Origin: Streptomyces sp. NBC_01304
GTDB lineage: Bacteria; Actinomycetota; Actinomycetes; Streptomycetales; Streptomycetaceae
Direction: 5' to 3'
NCBI RefSeq assembly: GCF_035975855.1
Contig: NZ_CP109055.1
Location: 6,696,001-6,760,000 of the forward strand
Length of the DNA stretch: 64,000 bases
Position numbers and translations under genes: made by a program. The notes beneath the pieces were generated by a model. That model saw nothing but the letters and a program-made list of their open reading frames with translations, searched no databases and was not told the origin of the DNA. Of the stretch, positions 57,072-64,000 are shown one piece after another (position 1 is the stretch's first letter; every line of letters starts with the position of its first letter).

Positions 57072-58574
57072 ATGACCGCCACCGCACCACGTGAGACCGA
57101 ACCGGGTGAACCCGGCATACCGGACGCCGCTCCCGCCCTGGCCGACGACCACGGCGGCCGCAACGACCGCAACGACCACGACGGTGGCAACGACCACGGC
57201 GGCGGAGTGCTCGGCCGGGCCCACCGAGCCCTGAGCATCGGCATCGTCTCGGTCACGTTCCTGATCGCCTTCGAGGCGACGGCGGTCGGCACCGCGATGC
57301 CGGTGGCGGCACGCGAGCTGGACGGGATATCGCTGTACGCGTTCGCCTTCTCCGGGTACTTCACCACGAGCCTCTTCGGCATGGTGCTCGCCGGGCAGTG
57401 GGCCGACCGGCAGGGGCCGCTGCGGCCCCTCGCGATCGGGATGAGCGCCTTCGTGGCGGGGCTGCTGCTCTCCGGGACGGCGGGCGGGATGTGGCTGTTC
57501 ATCCTGGGACGGGCGGTGCAGGGGCTCGGTGGCGGCCTGGTGATCGTCTCGTTGTACGTCGTCGTCAGCCGGGCCTATCCACAGCGGCTGCAGCCCGCGA
57601 TCATGGCGGCGTTCGCGGCGAGTTGGGTGGTGCCGTCGATCGTCGGGCCGCTCGCGGCGGGCACGGTGACCGAACAGCTGGGCTGGCGCTGGGTGTTCAT
57701 CGGGGTTCCGGTCCTGGTCGTGATCCCCCTCGCGCTCGCGCTGCCCGCGATACGCCGCAAGGCGTCGGGCCCGGTGTCCGACGAGGCCCGCTTCGACCCG
57801 CGCCGGATCCGCCTCGCGCTCGGCATCTCCGCGGGGGCGGGGCTGCTGCAGTACGCGGGGCAGGAGCTGTCCCTCTGGTCGGTGCTGCCCGCCCTCGCGG
57901 GGGCGGCCCTGCTCGCGCCCTGCGCGCTGGGGCTGCTGCCGCGGGGGACGTTCCGGGCCGGGCGGGGGCTGCCTTCGGTCGTTCTGCTGCGGGGGATCGC
58001 GGCCGGATCGTTCATTGCGGCGGAGTCGTTCGTGCCGCTGATGCTCGTGACGCAGCGCGGGCTCTCGCCCACCCTCGCCGGGTTCTCGCTCGCCGTCGGT
58101 GGGGCGACCTGGGCGCTCGGCTCGTACGTTCAGTCGCGGCCCCGGCTCGAGGGCCGGCGGGAGTCGCTGGTCCGGCTCGGCATGCTCCTGGTCGCGACGG
58201 CGATCGCGGCGGCGCCGACCGTGCTGATCTCCTCGGTGCCGGTGTGGATCATCGGGGTCGCGTGGGCCTGGGGCTGCTTCGGGATGGGGCTGGTGATCTC
58301 GTCCACGAGCGTGCTGCTGCTCAAGCTGTCGGCGCCGGCGGACGTGGGGTCGAACTCGGCCTCCCTGCAGATCTCGGACGGGCTGTCGAACGTCTTGCTG
58401 CTCGCGGGTGGGGGCGCGTTGTTCGCGGGGCTCGGCGGGGGATCGGTGGGGCACGCCGGGGGTTCTTCGGGCTCGCACCCGGGGGCCTTCGTGGCGGTGT
58501 TCGCGCTGTCGGTGGGGGTGGCGCTGCTGGGGGTGTTCGTGGCGGGCCGGCTGGGCGCCGGGCGGCGGGATTGA
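57072..58574 (+). CDS. MFS drug-type exporter
   Basis: 500 aa. An unusual polar N-terminus rich in His, Asp, Asn and Gly (RNDRNDHDGGNDHGGG) precedes about 12-14 transmembrane helices. MFS motifs: LDGISLYAFAFSGYFTTSLF, GQWADRQGPLRP between TM2 and TM3, and LGGGLVIVSLYVVVSRAYP with the antiporter-type Gly-rich segment. The C-terminus runs into a Gly-rich stretch. Looks like an actinobacterial multidrug exporter; no neighbouring regulator is evident. The His/Asp-rich start might bind metal, but that is speculative. Confidence 0.88.
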   Translation: MTATAPRETEPGEPGIPDAAPALADDHGGRNDRNDHDGGNDHGGGVLGRAHRALSIGIVSVTFLIAFEATAVGTAMPVAARELDGISLYAFAFSGYFTTSLFGMVLAGQWADRQGPLRPLAIGMSAFVAGLLLSGTAGGMWLFILGRAVQGLGGGLVIVSLYVVVSRAYPQRLQPAIMAAFAASWVVPSIVGPLAAGTVTEQLGWRWVFIGVPVLVVIPLALALPAIRRKASGPVSDEARFDPRRIRLALGISAGAGLLQYAGQELSLWSVLPALAGAALLAPCALGLLPRGTFRAGRGLPSVVLLRGIAAGSFIAAESFVPLMLVTQRGLSPTLAGFSLAVGGATWALGSYVQSRPRLEGRRESLVRLGMLLVATAIAAAPTVLISSVPVWIIGVAWAWGCFGMGLVISSTSVLLLKLSAPADVGSNSASLQISDGLSNVLLLAGGGALFAGLGGGSVGHAGGSSGSHPGAFVAVFALSVGVALLGVFVAGRLGAGRRD

Positions 58575-58776
58575 GCTTGTCTTCGGGCCGGGCTGCGCCG
58601 GGCTCGGGCTTCGGTCCAAGTCGCGGTGACAGATGTGACGCACATCGCACTCCCCGCCACCCCGGCACCGTCCACCCGGCACCGCCCCACCCCCACCGGT
58701 AAGGTGGCCCGGTTGTCGTACGTACCTGACGCCACCGCGTCCTGCCCTTGACGCCGACCCGTCGAACCCGGAGCCC

Positions 58777-60567
58777 GTGACTACCACCGCCACCTCCTCC
58801 CACCACCTCTCCCCGGCCTTCCCCGGCAGGGCCCCTTGGGGTACCGCCAACAAGCTGCGTGCCTGGCAGCAAGGGGCCATGGAGCGGTACATCCAGGAGC
58901 AGCCGCGAGACTTCCTCGCCGTCGCCACGCCCGGCGCCGGCAAGACGACCTTCGCGCTGACCCTCGCCTCGTGGCTGCTGCACCACCATGTGGTGCAGCA
59001 GGTGACGGTGGTCGCGCCGACCGAGCATCTGAAGAAGCAGTGGGCCGAGGCGGCCGCCCGGATAGGGATCAAGCTGGACCCGGAGTACAGCGCGGGCCCG
59101 CTGAGCAAGGAGTACCACGGCGTCGCGATCACGTACGCCGGTGTCGGTGTGCGGCCGATGCTGCACCGCAACCGCGTCGAGCAGCGCAAGACCCTGGTCA
59201 TCCTCGACGAGATCCACCACGCCGGTGACTCCAAGTCCTGGGGCGAGGCCTGCCTGGAGGCCTTCGAGCCGGCCACCCGCCGCCTCGCGCTCACCGGTAC
59301 GCCGTTCCGGTCCGACACGAACCCCATCCCCTTCGTGACGTACGAGGAAGGCAACGACGGGATCCGGAAGTCGTCCGCCGACTACACCTACGGGTATGGG
59401 AACGCCCTGGGTGACGGCGTCGTGCGACCCGTGATCTTCCTTTCCTACAGCGGCAACATGCGCTGGCGCACCAAGGCCGGCGACGAGATCGCCGCCCGCC
59501 TCGGCGAGCCCATGACCAAGGACGCGATCAGCCAGGCCTGGCGCACCGCCCTGGACCCGCGCGGCGAGTGGATGCCGAGCGTCCTCAAGGCCGCCGACCA
59601 GCGGCTGACCGAGGTCAGGAAGGGCATCCCGGACGCGGGCGGCCTGGTCATCGCCGCCGACCAGGACTCGGCACGCGCGTACGCGAAACTGATCCGCGAG
59701 ATCACCGGCACCAAGGCGACCACCGTCCTGTCCGACGACACGGGCGCGTCGAACCGGATCGACAAGTTCAGCGAGGGCAACGACCGCTGGATGGTCGCCG
59801 TCCGCATGGTGTCCGAGGGCGTCGACGTGCCCCGCCTCGCGGTCGGGGTGTACGCCACCACCATCTCGACCCCGCTCTTCTTCGCGCAGGCCGTGGGGCG
59901 TTTCGTACGTTCCCGCAGGCGCGGCGAGACCGCTTCCGTCTTCCTGCCGACCATCCCCGATCTCCTCGGCTTCGCCAACGAGATGGAGGTCGAGCGCGAC
60001 CACGTGCTCGACAAGCCCAAGAAGGACGGGGAGGAAGACCCCTACGCCGAGTCCGAGAAGGAGATGGACGAGGCGAACAAGCAGGAGGACGAGGACACCG
60101 GCGAGCAGGAGCAGTTCTCCTTCGAGGCGCTGGAGTCCGAGGCCGTCTTCGACCGGGTGCTGTACGACGGTGCCGAATTCGGCATGCAGGCCCATCCGGG
60201 GAGCGAAGAGGAGCAGGACTACCTCGGCATCCCGGGCCTCCTGGAACCCGACCAGGTCCAGATGCTCCTGCAGAAGCGCCAGGCCCGGCAGATCGCGCAC
60301 AGCCGCAAGAAGCCGGACGACGAGGCCGACCTCCTTGAACTGCCGGCCGAGCGGCGTCCCGTCGTCTCCCACAAGGAGCTGCTTGAACTGCGGAAGTCGC
60401 TGAACACGATGGTGTCGGCGTACACCCACCAGTCCGGCAAGCCGCACGGCGTGATCCACACCGAGCTGCGCCGCGTCTGCGGCGGCCCGCCGAGCGCGGA
60501 GGCCACGGCGGGGCAGATCCGGCAGCGGATCGCCAAGGTCCAGGAGTGGGCGACCCGGATGAAGTGA
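58777..60567 (+). CDS. DEAD/DEAH-type SF2 helicase
   Basis: 596 aa, GTG at 58777. Motifs: Q-like LRAWQQGAMERYIQ, Walker A ATPGAGKTTFAL (about 50), VVAPTEHLKKQW (Ia), DEIHHAG (II, about 144), TGTPFRSD (III), then VRMVSEGVDVPRLAVGVYAT and QAVGRFVRSRRRG (V/VI). A long Glu/Lys-rich helical region (about 410-450) and a C-terminal helical domain follow. It resembles the UvsW/RadD-like branch, probably unwinding or remodelling branched DNA. It stands alone; no restriction or CRISPR gene is near, so a housekeeping repair role is likelier than defence. Confidence 0.9.
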   Translation: MTTTATSSHHLSPAFPGRAPWGTANKLRAWQQGAMERYIQEQPRDFLAVATPGAGKTTFALTLASWLLHHHVVQQVTVVAPTEHLKKQWAEAAARIGIKLDPEYSAGPLSKEYHGVAITYAGVGVRPMLHRNRVEQRKTLVILDEIHHAGDSKSWGEACLEAFEPATRRLALTGTPFRSDTNPIPFVTYEEGNDGIRKSSADYTYGYGNALGDGVVRPVIFLSYSGNMRWRTKAGDEIAARLGEPMTKDAISQAWRTALDPRGEWMPSVLKAADQRLTEVRKGIPDAGGLVIAADQDSARAYAKLIREITGTKATTVLSDDTGASNRIDKFSEGNDRWMVAVRMVSEGVDVPRLAVGVYATTISTPLFFAQAVGRFVRSRRRGETASVFLPTIPDLLGFANEMEVERDHVLDKPKKDGEEDPYAESEKEMDEANKQEDEDTGEQEQFSFEALESEAVFDRVLYDGAEFGMQAHPGSEEEQDYLGIPGLLEPDQVQMLLQKRQARQIAHSRKKPDDEADLLELPAERRPVVSHKELLELRKSLNTMVSAYTHQSGKPHGVIHTELRRVCGGPPSAEATAGQIRQRIAKVQEWATRMK

Positions 60568-60644
60568 GGAAGAGGGAGTGCGGAAGTGGGGCGTGTGGAG
60601 GGGGAGTTGGCCTCCACCGCCGAACCTCCACATCCGCAGGGACC

Positions 60645-60687
60645 GAATGCCGCATTCCGTACGTACGCGAATGCGGCATTCCGCATT
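60645..60687 (+). promoter_or_regulatory. Operator-like cluster of GAATGC/GCATTC half-sites
   Basis: GAATGCCGCATTC (60645-60657) and GAATGCGGCATTC (60669-60681) are perfect inverse copies separated by CGTACGTACGC. The second overlaps another dyad, AATGCGG-CATT-CCGCATT. The 402-bp gap between the helicase and the IclR gene holds this and no gene. It may be the binding region of the IclR-type regulator. Confidence 0.55.
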
Positions 60688-60969
60688 TACAGGACGTACC
60701 GGAGTCGTCTCTTCACCCCTGAGTGCCCGGATTCTGGACGTAGTCTTCCGCTCAGCGGACCCGCTCGCTACTGTCCCGGCAACGCACACGCCCCGTGGCA
60801 GCGCCGCCGCGGAGCGCAGCCGGTGCCAGGTGGCGCCGGGGCAGGTACGCAAGGTTGCCCCGGGCCCCGCTTTACGACCGGCGGCCCTCTGACGCGCGTC
60901 GCCGACGGGACTCGGTGACGTAACGAAGCGTAAGAGGCCGTCGCAACTCACCTCTAAGGAGAGGGCGTC

Positions 60970-61611
60970 GTGACCGCGGAGACCTCCCAGACGCTCGACC
61001 GGGGACTGCGAGTCCTCAAGCTGCTCGCCGATACCGACCACGGCCTCACCGTCACCGAGCTGTCCAACAAGCTCGGGGTGAACCGGACCGTCGTGTACCG
61101 GCTGCTCGCCACGTTGGAACAGCATGCGCTCGTACGTCGTGACCTGGGCGGTCGCGCACGGGTGGGGCTCGGCGTGCTGCGGCTCGGCCGCCAGGTGCAC
61201 CCGCTGGTGCGCGAGGCCGCGCTGCCCGCGCTGCGCTCCCTGGCCGAGGACATAGGGGCCACGGCCCACCTGACCATGGTCGACGGCACCGAGGCCCTGG
61301 CCGTGGCGGTGGTCGAGCCCACCTGGACCGACTACCACGTGGCCTACCGGACGGGCTTCAGGCACCCCCTCGACCGGGGCGCGGCCGGCAAGGCGATCCT
61401 CGCGGCGCGCCAGGGCCTGGTGAACGAGCCCGGCTACACGCTCACGCACGGCGAGCTGGAGGCGGGCGCGAGCGGGGCGGCGGCGCCGCTGCTCGGGGTG
61501 ACCGGGATAGAGGGCTCCGTGGGGGTCGTCATGCTGGCGGATTCCGTGCCGGAGCGGGTGGGGCCTCGGGTCGTGGACGCGGCGCGCGAAGTCGCGGACG
61601 CGCTGCGCTAG
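60970..61611 (+). CDS. IclR family transcriptional regulator
   Basis: 213 aa, GTG at 60970 after AAGGAGAGGG. N-terminal winged helix: QTLDRGLRVLKLLADTDHGL, TVTELSNKLGVNRTVVYRLL and LVRRDLGGRARVGLGVLRLG. The effector domain (about 85-213) includes AAGKAILAA and SVGVVMLADSV but is short for the family (usually about 250 aa). It likely binds the GAATGC dyads upstream. Target genes are unknown. Confidence 0.9.
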   Translation: MTAETSQTLDRGLRVLKLLADTDHGLTVTELSNKLGVNRTVVYRLLATLEQHALVRRDLGGRARVGLGVLRLGRQVHPLVREAALPALRSLAEDIGATAHLTMVDGTEALAVAVVEPTWTDYHVAYRTGFRHPLDRGAAGKAILAARQGLVNEPGYTLTHGELEAGASGAAAPLLGVTGIEGSVGVVMLADSVPERVGPRVVDAAREVADALR

Positions 61612-61631
61612 CGCTGGCTGGGCCGGTCTTT

Positions 61632-61740
61632 CGCGCAGTTCCCCGCGCCCTGATGGGGGCGACCCCTTGTTTGTCGGGTGCGGGTTCGTGGGGGCTGGTC
61701 GCGCAGTTCCCCGCGCCCCTTACGGGGCGCAGTTCCCCGG
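61632..61740 (+). repeat. Copies of the GCGCAGTTCCCCGCGCCCC repeat
   Basis: TCGCGCAGTTCCCCGCGCCC-like copies at 61631, 61699 and (truncated) 61727, with GGGG-CCCC pairing partners between. A repeat I recognise as common in Streptomyces intergenic DNA. It fills the gap before the Lon-like protease. Confidence 0.8.
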
Positions 61741-61765
61741 GCCCGCTGCGGGGGGCGTTGCCGGT

Positions 61766-61771
61766 TACATT
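61766..61771 (+). promoter_or_regulatory. -10 box for leaderless Lon-like protease transcript
   Basis: TACATT ends 7 bases before the GTG at 61778; no ribosome-binding site. Confidence 0.5.
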
Positions 61772-61777
61772 GGGCCC

Positions 61778-62575
61778 GTGCTCTCACGCCTCGCCAAGCT
61801 CACCCGCCCCAAGGCCATCGCCCTAAGCGCGATCCCCACCGTGGCCCTCCTCGCCACCGTAGGGCTCGCCCCGCTGCCGTTCACCGTGGCCCAGCCCGGC
61901 ACCACGGCCGATGTGCTCGGCGAGAACAAGGGCGACCCGGTCATCACGATCACCGGAGCGCCCACCCGCTCCACCAAGGGCGAGCTGCGCATGACGACGA
62001 TCATCGCGACCGGCCCGGCCATGGACGTCGACCTGGGCGACGTGATCGACGGCTGGTTCCGCACGGACCGGGCGGTGATGCCCAAGGACGCCGTGTACCC
62101 GAGCGGCGACTCCACCGAGGAGATCGAGAAGCACAACCTCGACGAGATGAAGAAGTCCCAGAACTCCGCCGTCGACGCCGCCCTGAAGTACCTGGGCAAG
62201 ACCGACGACGGCATCAAGGTCTCCCTCAAGCTCGCCGACATCGGCGGCCCCAGCGCGGGCCTGCTCTTCTCCCTCGGCGTCGTCGACAAGCTGGACGGCG
62301 ACGGCAGCGGCGGCGACCTCACCGGCGGCCGCACCATCGCGGGCACCGGCACGATCACGCCGGACGGCAAGGTGGGCCCGGTCGGCGGGGTGTCCCTCAA
62401 GACGCAGGCCGCCAAGCGCGACGGCGCGACCGTCTTCCTCGTCCCGCAGGCGGAGTGCTCGGACGCCAAGGCCGAACTCCCCAAGGGCCTCCAGCTGATC
62501 CCCGTCAGCACCCTCAAGGGCACCGTGGAATCGCTGCGCGCCCTGGAGGAGGGCGAGAAGGTACCGAGCTGCTAG
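61778..62575 (+). CDS. Membrane-anchored Lon-like (S16) protease
   Basis: 265 aa, GTG at 61778. One N-terminal TM helix (ALSAIPTVALLATVGLAPLP) and an outside Lon proteolytic domain. The serine sits in DIGGPSAGLLFSLGVV (about 157) and the lysine in the KTQAAKRDG region about 50 residues later, with TGTITPDGKVGPVGGV between, as in YlbL-type proteases. The usual PDZ domain between helix and protease is absent, so the protein is shorter than YlbL (about 340 aa). Probably an extracytoplasmic regulatory protease; substrate unknown. Confidence 0.88.
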   Translation: MLSRLAKLTRPKAIALSAIPTVALLATVGLAPLPFTVAQPGTTADVLGENKGDPVITITGAPTRSTKGELRMTTIIATGPAMDVDLGDVIDGWFRTDRAVMPKDAVYPSGDSTEEIEKHNLDEMKKSQNSAVDAALKYLGKTDDGIKVSLKLADIGGPSAGLLFSLGVVDKLDGDGSGGDLTGGRTIAGTGTITPDGKVGPVGGVSLKTQAAKRDGATVFLVPQAECSDAKAELPKGLQLIPVSTLKGTVESLRALEEGEKVPSC

Positions 62576-62593
62576 GGCTCAACTCCCGTACGC

Positions 62594-62620
62594 CCAGCCC
62601 TTCTAGCCCTTCTAGCCCTT
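62594..62620 (-). repeat. 9-bp tandem repeat containing the stop codon of the binding-protein gene
   Basis: On the minus strand AAGGGCTAG is repeated in frame, so a second TAG follows the first three codons later; a third AAGGGCT ends in TGG instead. Confidence 0.85.
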
Positions 62621-63586
62621 CTTGACGAACCCTTCCTGCACCAGCCAGTCCAGCGCCACCTCGTGCGGGTCCTGCCCGTCCACGTCGACCTTCGAGTTCA
62701 GCTCCTGCGCCGTCGCGTTGTCGAGCTTGGCCGTGATGGGGTCCAGGACGTCCGCGATGGCCGGGTACTTCTTGAAGGTGTCGCTGTTGAGCATGGGCGC
62801 GGCGTTGTAGTTGGGGAAGAAGTGCTTGTCGTCCTCCGTCAGCACCAGATCCATCGCCTTGATCCGGCCGTCGGTCGTGAACACCATGCCGTAGGTGCAG
62901 GAGTTGCCCTCCGACACCTGGGTGTAGACGATCCCGGAGTCCATGGCCTTGATGTGGGACGGCGGGATGTTCATGCCGTAGGCCTTCTGCATCCCGGGCA
63001 GTCCGTCGTTGCGCGAGGCGAACTCCTGGTTGACGCAGAGCGTGACGGCCTTCGGATCCGACTTCGACAGGGCCGCCACTTCGGAGAGCGTCTTCGTCTT
63101 GTACTTCGCCGCGTTGGCCTGGTTCATGGCCAGCGAGTAGGTGTTGTTGAGCTTGGCGGGCGGCAGCCAGGTGATGCCGTTCTTCAGGTCCGCGTCGTGC
63201 AGCGCCTGCCATTGCTTCTGCGGGTTGTCGATGGGTTCGGTGTTGCCGAGGAAGGTGATCCAGGCGGTGCCCGTGTACTCGTACATGCCGTCCGCGTCCC
63301 CGCTCTTGACGGCCTCGCGCGCGCCGATCGAGCCCTGGATGCCGGTCCGGTCGAGGACGTCCGCGCCGGCCGCCTTGAACGCGATGCCCATGATCTGGCC
63401 GAGGATCAGCTGCTCCGTGAACTCCTTGGAGGTCACGGTGAGATCGGCCCCCTTCAGGGGCTCGCCCCTGCCGATCGAGCCGGGTGTGACATCGGCGACC
63501 AGGGTGGACCCGCTGTGCAGTCCGCAAGCGCTCAGCAGGGCCAGCGCACCGGTGGTCGCCGCGATCAATCGGAACGTATGCCTCAT
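62612..63586 (-). CDS. Glycine betaine/choline-type ABC transporter substrate-binding lipoprotein
   Basis: 324 aa. Lipoprotein signal with LLSAC box; OpuAC/ProX-type domain: LTVTSKEFTEQLILGQIMGI, VKSGDADGMYEYTGTAWITF, VTLCVNQEFASRNDGLPGMQ and a C-terminal PITAKLDNATAQELNSKVDV. The aromatic cage for quaternary amines is suggested by YEYTGTAW, but the exact ligand cannot be named. It feeds an osmoprotectant importer whose permease gene, upstream on the same strand, overlaps by 4 bp (ATGA). Confidence 0.92.
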   Translation of the reverse strand: MRHTFRLIAATTGALALLSACGLHSGSTLVADVTPGSIGRGEPLKGADLTVTSKEFTEQLILGQIMGIAFKAAGADVLDRTGIQGSIGAREAVKSGDADGMYEYTGTAWITFLGNTEPIDNPQKQWQALHDADLKNGITWLPPAKLNNTYSLAMNQANAAKYKTKTLSEVAALSKSDPKAVTLCVNQEFASRNDGLPGMQKAYGMNIPPSHIKAMDSGIVYTQVSEGNSCTYGMVFTTDGRIKAMDLVLTEDDKHFFPNYNAAPMLNSDTFKKYPAIADVLDPITAKLDNATAQELNSKVDVDGQDPHEVALDWLVQEGFVKKG

Positions 63587-64000
63587 GACCGCACCTCGAG
63601 ACCTCGTGGCCGCAGCAACAGCTCGGCCAGCGTGGCGAGCCAGTCCACCAGGAGCGCGAGCGCCACGGTCAGGATCGAGCCGAGGACCAGGACGGGCATG
63701 CGCTGGGTGGTGATCCCGGTGGTGATCAGATCGCCGAGCCCGCCGCCACCGCCGAAGGTGGCGAGGGTCGCCGTGCCGACGTTCAGGACGAGTGCGGTAC
63801 GCACCCCCGCGAGGATCAGCGGTACGGCGAGCGGCAGTTCGACCTTGCTCAGCACTCCGAGCGGCGACATCCCGATGCCGCGTGCCGCCTCCAGGAGGGT
63901 CGGGTCGTTGGCCTTGAGCCCCGCGATGGTGTTGGAGAGGACCGGCAGCACCGCGTAGATCACCATGCCGAACAGCGCGGCCCGCTTGCCGATGCCCAGC
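63583..64000 (-). CDS. Glycine betaine/choline-type ABC transporter permease (partial)
   Basis: The C-terminal about 138 residues of a minus-strand gene cut by the right edge; the frame is open to base 64000 (LGIGKRAALFG before MVIYAVLPVL). The EAA loop that contacts the ATPase is EAARGIGMSPLGVLSKVELP, flanked by TM helices, followed by GTATLATFGGGGGLGDLITT, typical of OpuBB/ProW permeases. The stop overlaps the ATG of the binding-protein gene. Confidence 0.92.
   Translation of the reverse strand, partial: LGIGKRAALFGMVIYAVLPVLSNTIAGLKANDPTLLEAARGIGMSPLGVLSKVELPLAVPLILAGVRTALVLNVGTATLATFGGGGGLGDLITTGITTQRMPVLVLGSILTVALALLVDWLATLAELLLRPRGLEVRS

Noticed and set aside
58777..60567. Phage-defence helicase
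   Set aside because: No nuclease, methylase or other defence partner is adjacent; the gene appears solitary and housekeeping-like.
1..64000. CRISPR array
   Set aside because: The tandem repeats seen have no unique spacers of regular length and no cas genes are present.

Overview
The window is high-GC DNA from a Streptomyces-type actinomycete. Evidence: many GTG and TTG starts, 4-bp stop/start overlaps (ATGA or GTGA), adjacent smpB and tmRNA genes, an ECF sigma/anti-sigma pair, many Ser/Thr kinases, and familiar Streptomyces intergenic repeats. From memory, the gene order matches the chromosomal core block of S. coelicolor around SCO2974-SCO2943 (pkaA, pkaB, prfB, ftsEX, smpB, matAB, narK-nnaR, sigU-rsuA, helD, malic enzyme, hupA, murA). 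No database was searched.

Layout. 1-14.8 kb: the end of a sugar-type ABC binding lipoprotein; an FHA-FtsK/EccC-like ATPase divergent from two membrane Ser/Thr kinases, with a MITE-like element between them; prfB; a LAETG surface protein; ftsE-ftsX; an S41 protease; smpB; tmRNA. 14.8-23.2 kb: DUF4870 protein, D,D-carboxypeptidase, MFS/LysR divergent pair, and a translationally coupled three-gene exopolysaccharide operon (MatB-like deacetylase/glycosyltransferase plus acyltransferase). 23.3-31.8 kb: narK and nnaR (nitrate), a DUF1772 protein, a 101-bp higher-order tandem repeat, CGNR protein, sigU-rsuA, and the RNA-polymerase motor HelD. 31.9-39.7 kb: a strong candidate structured RNA with its own promoter and terminator, then malic enzyme, HU, HAD phosphatase, MurA, YqgE, DUF3039 protein and GH20 hexosaminidase.

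39.9-44.7 kb is a coupled three-subunit xanthine-dehydrogenase-type operon whose Fe-S subunit has about 280 extra disordered residues. 45.2-50.9 kb is a minus-strand signalling operon: pseudokinase, kinase-PQQ, a 21-codon mini-ORF coupled at both ends, kinase-PQQ, then a membrane L7/L12-like protein. 51.2-56.7 kb holds a frameshifted P-loop kinase, a tandem SUKH-4 protein, a G-rich tract, another membrane kinase, a GNAT and a VOC protein. 56.8-64 kb: tRNA-Cys, MFS exporter, SF2 helicase, IclR regulator, Lon-like protease, and a glycine-betaine/choline-type ABC importer running off the right edge.

Three features stand out. First, a compact multi-stem RNA (32007-32143) starts at a predicted promoter and ends in an 18-bp terminator. 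Second, short tandem duplications repeatedly begin at or span the stop codon of the preceding gene (24711, 44651, 47678, 56031, 62612). In the kinase case this creates a coupled mini-ORF plus a ladder of in-frame stops. Third, six kinase-fold proteins occur in 55 kb, one of them a clear pseudokinase, alongside an FHA-domain ATPase that could read phospho-threonine.
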